This document shows, in pieces, positions 26,170-29,165 of a DNA stretch of 29,165 nucleotides (positions are counted from its first letter, which is position 1; each line of letters starts with the position of its first letter). The stretch spans positions 1 to 29,165 of the forward strand of contig CALRKY020000034.1 in the NCBI GenBank assembly GCA_943368345.1, read 5' to 3'. Both the position numbers and the translations under genes were made by a program. A model generated the notes under the pieces. It made no database searches and had not been told where the DNA came from. It saw nothing but the letters and a program-made list of their open reading frames with translations. The DNA comes from JADCGM01 sp943368345. GTDB taxonomy: Bacteria; Pseudomonadota; Alphaproteobacteria; Sphingomonadales; Sphingomonadaceae.

Positions 26170-28307
26170 ACGCTCCCGCCACACTCAGCGCTGGACGCGC
26201 GTGCGAAACGGCCGTCTTCAGCGTCGCCAATTTGCGATGCGCGGGTTGCATCTCCAAGCTGGAAGGCGCTTTGGCGGCGCTTCCCGGGGTGATCGATGCC
26301 CGAGTCAACTTCACGACCAGACGAGTGCGTGTATCCCATGATCCCTTGATTGACAGCGAGACATTGCAGAGCGCGATTGTCGGGCTCGGTTTCCCGGCTG
26401 AACCCTTCCTTGGCGAGCTCGATCCCCCAGCCAACCTTGAAAGTCGTCGCCTGGCCAAGGCGCTGGCTGTCGCTGGCTTTGCGGCGATGAATATCATGTT
26501 GCTGTCGGTCTCGGTATGGTCCGGGGCCGAAGGGGCCACACGTGAACTGTTCCACTGGCTGTCGGCGCTTATCGCTCTGCCGACCGTCGCCTATGCCGGT
26601 CGACCTTTTTTCCAAAGCGCATGGAGCGCATTGCGTCAGGGCCGGACAAATATGGATGTGCCGATCAGCATCGGCGTGACGCTGACCTGTGCGATGAGCC
26701 TGTTCGAGACGGCAACAGGCGGCGCTCACGCCTATTTCGACGGTGCGGTGATGTTGCTGTTCTTTCTGCTTGGCGGCAGATTTCTTGATAGCGTGATGCG
26801 GGCCCGGGCGGAGGACGGGATTGCCGCCCTGCTGCGTCAGACCGCGGCCCGGGCGCTGGTGTTGAACGCCGATGGTTCGACGCAGTGGCGGGCGGCAGCC
26901 GAACTTGCGCCTCGGATGATGGTCCTGGTTGCAGCGGGTGAGCGCTTTGCCGCCGACGGCATCGTCGAAAGCGGGATGAGCAGTGTTGATCGATCACTGA
27001 TCACCGGCGAAAGCGCGCCTGAGCAAGTTACCGCTGGCAGCCCCGTTCTTGCTGGTACAATCAATCTTGACGGTCCCCTTACCGTGAAATTGACTGCGGT
27101 CGATGACGCTACCGTCATTGCTGACATCTCGCGCATGATGGAGACCGCGACGCAGGGCAAGTCGCGCTACGTCCGGATCGCTGACCGGGCCTCGCGGCTG
27201 TATGCGCCTGCGGTCCACAGCCTTGCGGTACTGAGTTTCATCGGCTGGATGGCGGTGGGTGCCGGCTGGCATCAGTCCTTGTTGATCGCTGTCGCGGTTT
27301 TGATCATCACCTGTCCCTGTGCTCTGGGACTGGCTGTACCGGTTGCACAGGTCGTGAGCGCCGGTGCTTTGTTGCGGGCCGGCATCCTGATCAAGGATGG
27401 ATCAGCGCTGGAGCGGTTGTCTGAGGCAGATATCGTGCTGTTCGACAAGACTGGCACCTTGACCCTCGGCCGTCCTGCCGTTGTCAGTATACTACCGCTG
27501 GATGCAACCGATAGACCGGCGGCACTGGCACTGGCACAGGCCAGTCGGCACCCGCTGGCTCGGGCACTGGCAGCTGCTCTGATCGCAGATGGGGTACGTC
27601 CCGCCGAAGTTGGTAAGGTAAGCGAGCTACCTGGTCTGGGTATGGAAGCAGTCATCGACGGCCAGCGCGCTCGGCTGGGCCGTCCCGATTGGATCGGTGG
27701 CACCGCAGTCGCCACCACGGCGCTAATGACCGCGTTTGTGTTTGGTTCCGGCCCGGTACGCGCGCTGGCGTTCGACGATGCGATACGCCCCGGCGCTGCC
27801 GCCGCCATAGACCGTCTGAGAAGATTGGGGCTGACCGCCCGGATCATCTCAGGTGACCGTTCTGCAGCAGTCACGAGCGTTGCGCGGTTGTTGCAGATGG
27901 ATGCCAGCGCCGACCTTGGCCCTGCCGACAAACTGGCACAAATTGCCGATTTGCAAACCTCAGGCGCCAAGGTCCTGATGGTTGGTGACGGTCTCAATGA
28001 CGGCCCGGCACTAAAGGCGGCCCATGTGTCGATTGCGCCATCCTCTGCTAGTGATGTCGGGCAAATGGCAGCTGACCTGGTCTTTCTGGGCGATCCGCTG
28101 ACACCAATCGCAACTGCGATTGTCGCGGCGCGACGGACGATGACGGTCGTCAGGCAGAATTTTATCATTGCGATTGGGTATAACCTTGTCGCGGTTCCGC
28201 TGGCGATTGTCGGCATGGTGACACCGTTGGTTGCGGCGCTTGCGATGTCAGGTTCGTCACTGATCGTTGTTGCGAATGCGCTTCGGCTGCGGACCGCCGC
28301 GCGGTGA
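26166..28307 (+). CDS. ccoI: Copper-transporting P1B-ATPase CcoI (FixI)
   Basis: The 713-residue product exports Cu(I) across the inner membrane for insertion into the CcoN CuB site. It has one heavy-metal-binding domain with CAGC (25-28), two leading membrane helix pairs, TGESAPE (the actuator domain loop), and the metal-channel CPC motif (383-385). The phosphorylation site is DKTGTLT (from D427), with SRHPLARAL (the HP nucleotide motif) and GDGLND (607-612). It looks intact. The start GTG at 26166 overlaps the ccoH stop, and ccoS starts within its own stop. Its selectivity as CcoI rather than a general copper exporter comes from its place in the cluster. Confidence 0.96.
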   Translation: MNAPATLSAGRACETAVFSVANLRCAGCISKLEGALAALPGVIDARVNFTTRRVRVSHDPLIDSETLQSAIVGLGFPAEPFLGELDPPANLESRRLAKALAVAGFAAMNIMLLSVSVWSGAEGATRELFHWLSALIALPTVAYAGRPFFQSAWSALRQGRTNMDVPISIGVTLTCAMSLFETATGGAHAYFDGAVMLLFFLLGGRFLDSVMRARAEDGIAALLRQTAARALVLNADGSTQWRAAAELAPRMMVLVAAGERFAADGIVESGMSSVDRSLITGESAPEQVTAGSPVLAGTINLDGPLTVKLTAVDDATVIADISRMMETATQGKSRYVRIADRASRLYAPAVHSLAVLSFIGWMAVGAGWHQSLLIAVAVLIITCPCALGLAVPVAQVVSAGALLRAGILIKDGSALERLSEADIVLFDKTGTLTLGRPAVVSILPLDATDRPAALALAQASRHPLARALAAALIADGVRPAEVGKVSELPGLGMEAVIDGQRARLGRPDWIGGTAVATTALMTAFVFGSGPVRALAFDDAIRPGAAAAIDRLRRLGLTARIISGDRSAAVTSVARLLQMDASADLGPADKLAQIADLQTSGAKVLMVGDGLNDGPALKAAHVSIAPSSASDVGQMAADLVFLGDPLTPIATAIVAARRTMTVVRQNFIIAIGYNLVAVPLAIVGMVTPLVAALAMSGSSLIVVANALRLRTAAR

Positions 28308-28453
28308 ACGGCCTCGCAGTTCTTATTCCCATCGCGCTATTGCTTGGCATTGGCGGGCTTGGAGCGTTCTTCTGGGCGGTGCGGTCCGATCAGTTTGACG
28401 ATCTGGATGGCGCTGCGCTGCGGGTACTGATTGACGAGGCAGACGAGACGTAG
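28304..28453 (+). CDS. ccoS: cbb3 oxidase maturation protein CcoS
   Basis: The 49-residue product has a single membrane helix (about 3-25) followed by AVRSDQFDDLDGAALRVL, the conserved CcoS pattern. CcoS is required for incorporation of haem and copper cofactors in the cbb3 oxidase. The start GTG overlaps the ccoI stop (GTGA); the stop is TAG. It is the last gene of the cluster. Confidence 0.93.
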   Translation: MNGLAVLIPIALLLGIGGLGAFFWAVRSDQFDDLDGAALRVLIDEADET

Positions 28454-28552
28454 CTGAACTGGGAAAGCGTGCCAGAGCGCAGATCGTCTCCGCCGGACGC
28501 AGCATGCCCAGCCCGGGGCCAGCCTGGCTAAGTGGGACTTCCGTGCGGGCCG

Positions 28553-28684
28553 TTCGGCAGTTTCAACTCGGCTCCCGACGGCATCCGGATGGTCGTCATG
28601 TTGTACGTGCGCTTTCCGCTGTCGTTGCCGAATGTCGAGGACCTGTTGGTCGAGCGCGGTAATGACCTTTGTCATGGGACCTAG
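28553..28684 (+). pseudogene. IS6-family transposase N-terminal fragment
   Basis: The frame reads SFNSAPDGIRMVVMLYVRFP, then LSLPNVEDLLVERG and NDLCHG, ending at a TAG (28682-28684). This resembles the N-terminal helix-turn-helix part of IS6-family transposases, whose versions read like LRNVEDLLFERGIDICHETV. The DDE catalytic domain that should follow is missing, so this is a relic about 100 bases past ccoS. The family match is from memory of the motif. Confidence 0.7.
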
Positions 28685-29016
28685 TGAGCACCTTCGGGAT
28701 AGGCACCACAGCGGTCGAATGACTGATATTGGGGCGCGTTGCCGTCAGCAGCCCAATCATTTGACTGACCGGTCTCAGGATATCACCAATCGTCGCTGAA
28801 CGTCGTGGATGGAGTCGGTGGCCGACCGGCAGCTCTTGGCAACCGCTTCCCGGCGAGAATGACAGAAAATGGGTGGAGAGCGGACATTTCGCTCAGACCT
28901 CTTCGCGTCATCGAAGCTATTTTTTCAACCAATCACTCAGTCGCCCAAATGACTGCGCTGCTGCGGATGGCTGGAGTTCGTTCAGATTATTTCCGTCATA
29001 CACATTCACCGTTTGG
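28685..29016. other. Geneless stretch between IS remnants
   Basis: No gene is supported here. A frame at 28805-29020 is open but shows no family features and runs into the IS5-type end. A short direct similarity (gaatgactgatatt / catttgactgac) is visible near 28717-28770. I read the stretch as intergenic or IS-derived debris. Confidence 0.5.
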
Positions 29017-29165
29017 CTAGGCCACGTGGACAAAGGGTATCCACAGTTTGATTGAGGCGAGAGCGACGAAGCCGAGGTAGGATTCTTTGGTTTTGTCGTA
29101 GCGTGTGGCGACCCTTCGCCAGTTTTTGAGTTTGCTGAACAGGCGTTCGACCAGGTTGCGCCAAC
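29017..29165 (-). CDS. IS5-family transposase, C-terminal end (cut by window edge)
   Basis: On the minus strand the frame reads WRNLVERLFSKLKNWRRVAT, then RYDKTKESYLGFVALASIKL and a short tail ending in TAG at 29017-29019. This is the characteristic end of IS5-family (IS427-like) transposases, including the ERxFxxLKxxRRxATRYDK region with the last catalytic Glu. The rest lies beyond the window, so whether the element is intact cannot be judged. Confidence 0.85.
   Translation of the reverse strand, partial: WRNLVERLFSKLKNWRRVATRYDKTKESYLGFVALASIKLWIPFVHVA

Noticed and set aside
28337..28675. Minus-strand open frame of 112 codons after the cco cluster
   Set aside because: It is antisense to ccoS and the IS6 relic; the relic frame has the recognisable transposase motif.
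20443..29165. Classical composite transposon carrying the cbb3 genes
   Set aside because: The flanking elements belong to different families (IS3 on the left, IS6 and IS5 on the right), with no matching copies or orientation.

Overview
The window looks like a chromosomal segment of an alphaproteobacterium, most probably a member of the Sphingomonadales. The evidence is the high G+C content, an FzlA-type division protein, alphaproteobacterial heat-shock promoters (CTTG-N18-CCTACAT ahead of dnaK), and short GC-rich palindromic intergenic repeats of the kind common in sphingomonads. Identification is from sequence recognition only; no database was searched.

Left part, 1-17.6 kb: core-like genome. 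After a nested palindromic repeat (1-78) comes a P-loop/sulfotransferase-like protein and a small secreted protein. A protein-quality-control neighbourhood follows, with clpB, dnaJ and dnaK all on the minus strand. clpB and dnaK each have a sigma-32-like promoter. Between them lie a small four-helix membrane protein and a secreted PQQ-type sugar dehydrogenase. Next are a PCu(A)C copper chaperone with the exact H-X10-M-X21-H-X-M motif and a bacterial indoleamine 2,3-dioxygenase. uppP-fzlA (lipid carrier recycling and FtsZ-linked constriction) form a short minus-strand pair. A membrane acyltransferase overlaps a low-molecular-weight tyrosine phosphatase on the plus strand. These converge on a minus-strand operon in which an NDUFA9-like NAD(P)-binding protein, a polysaccharide deacetylase-like protein and an ATP-grasp enzyme are joined by start/stop overlaps.

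Right part, 17.7-29.2 kb: accessory-like region. A tRNA-Leu(CAG) with its own promoter is followed at 17962 by a P4-type tyrosine integrase, the usual arrangement at a genomic-island attachment end. About 1.5 kb of decayed, essentially geneless DNA follows, ending in an IS3-family transposase remnant. A perfect FNR/FixK box (TTGA-N6-TCAA) then precedes a complete cbb3 oxidase cluster, ccoNOQP-ccoGHIS. It includes the tiny genes ccoQ (54 aa) and ccoS (49 aa), and most junctions overlap. The cluster supplies the oxidase subunits (N, O, Q, P), the iron-sulfur/copper assembly proteins (G, H, S) and the copper-exporting ATPase (I), so it is nearly self-sufficient for microaerobic respiration. It is followed by an IS6-family fragment and an IS5-family transposase end that runs off the window.

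The main point for a second look is this cbb3 block sitting between a tRNA-integrase and insertion-sequence scars, which suggests it may be an acquired or mobile respiratory module. The right attachment site is not visible, so the limits of any island are unknown. No CRISPR array, rRNA or recognisable defence system was seen.
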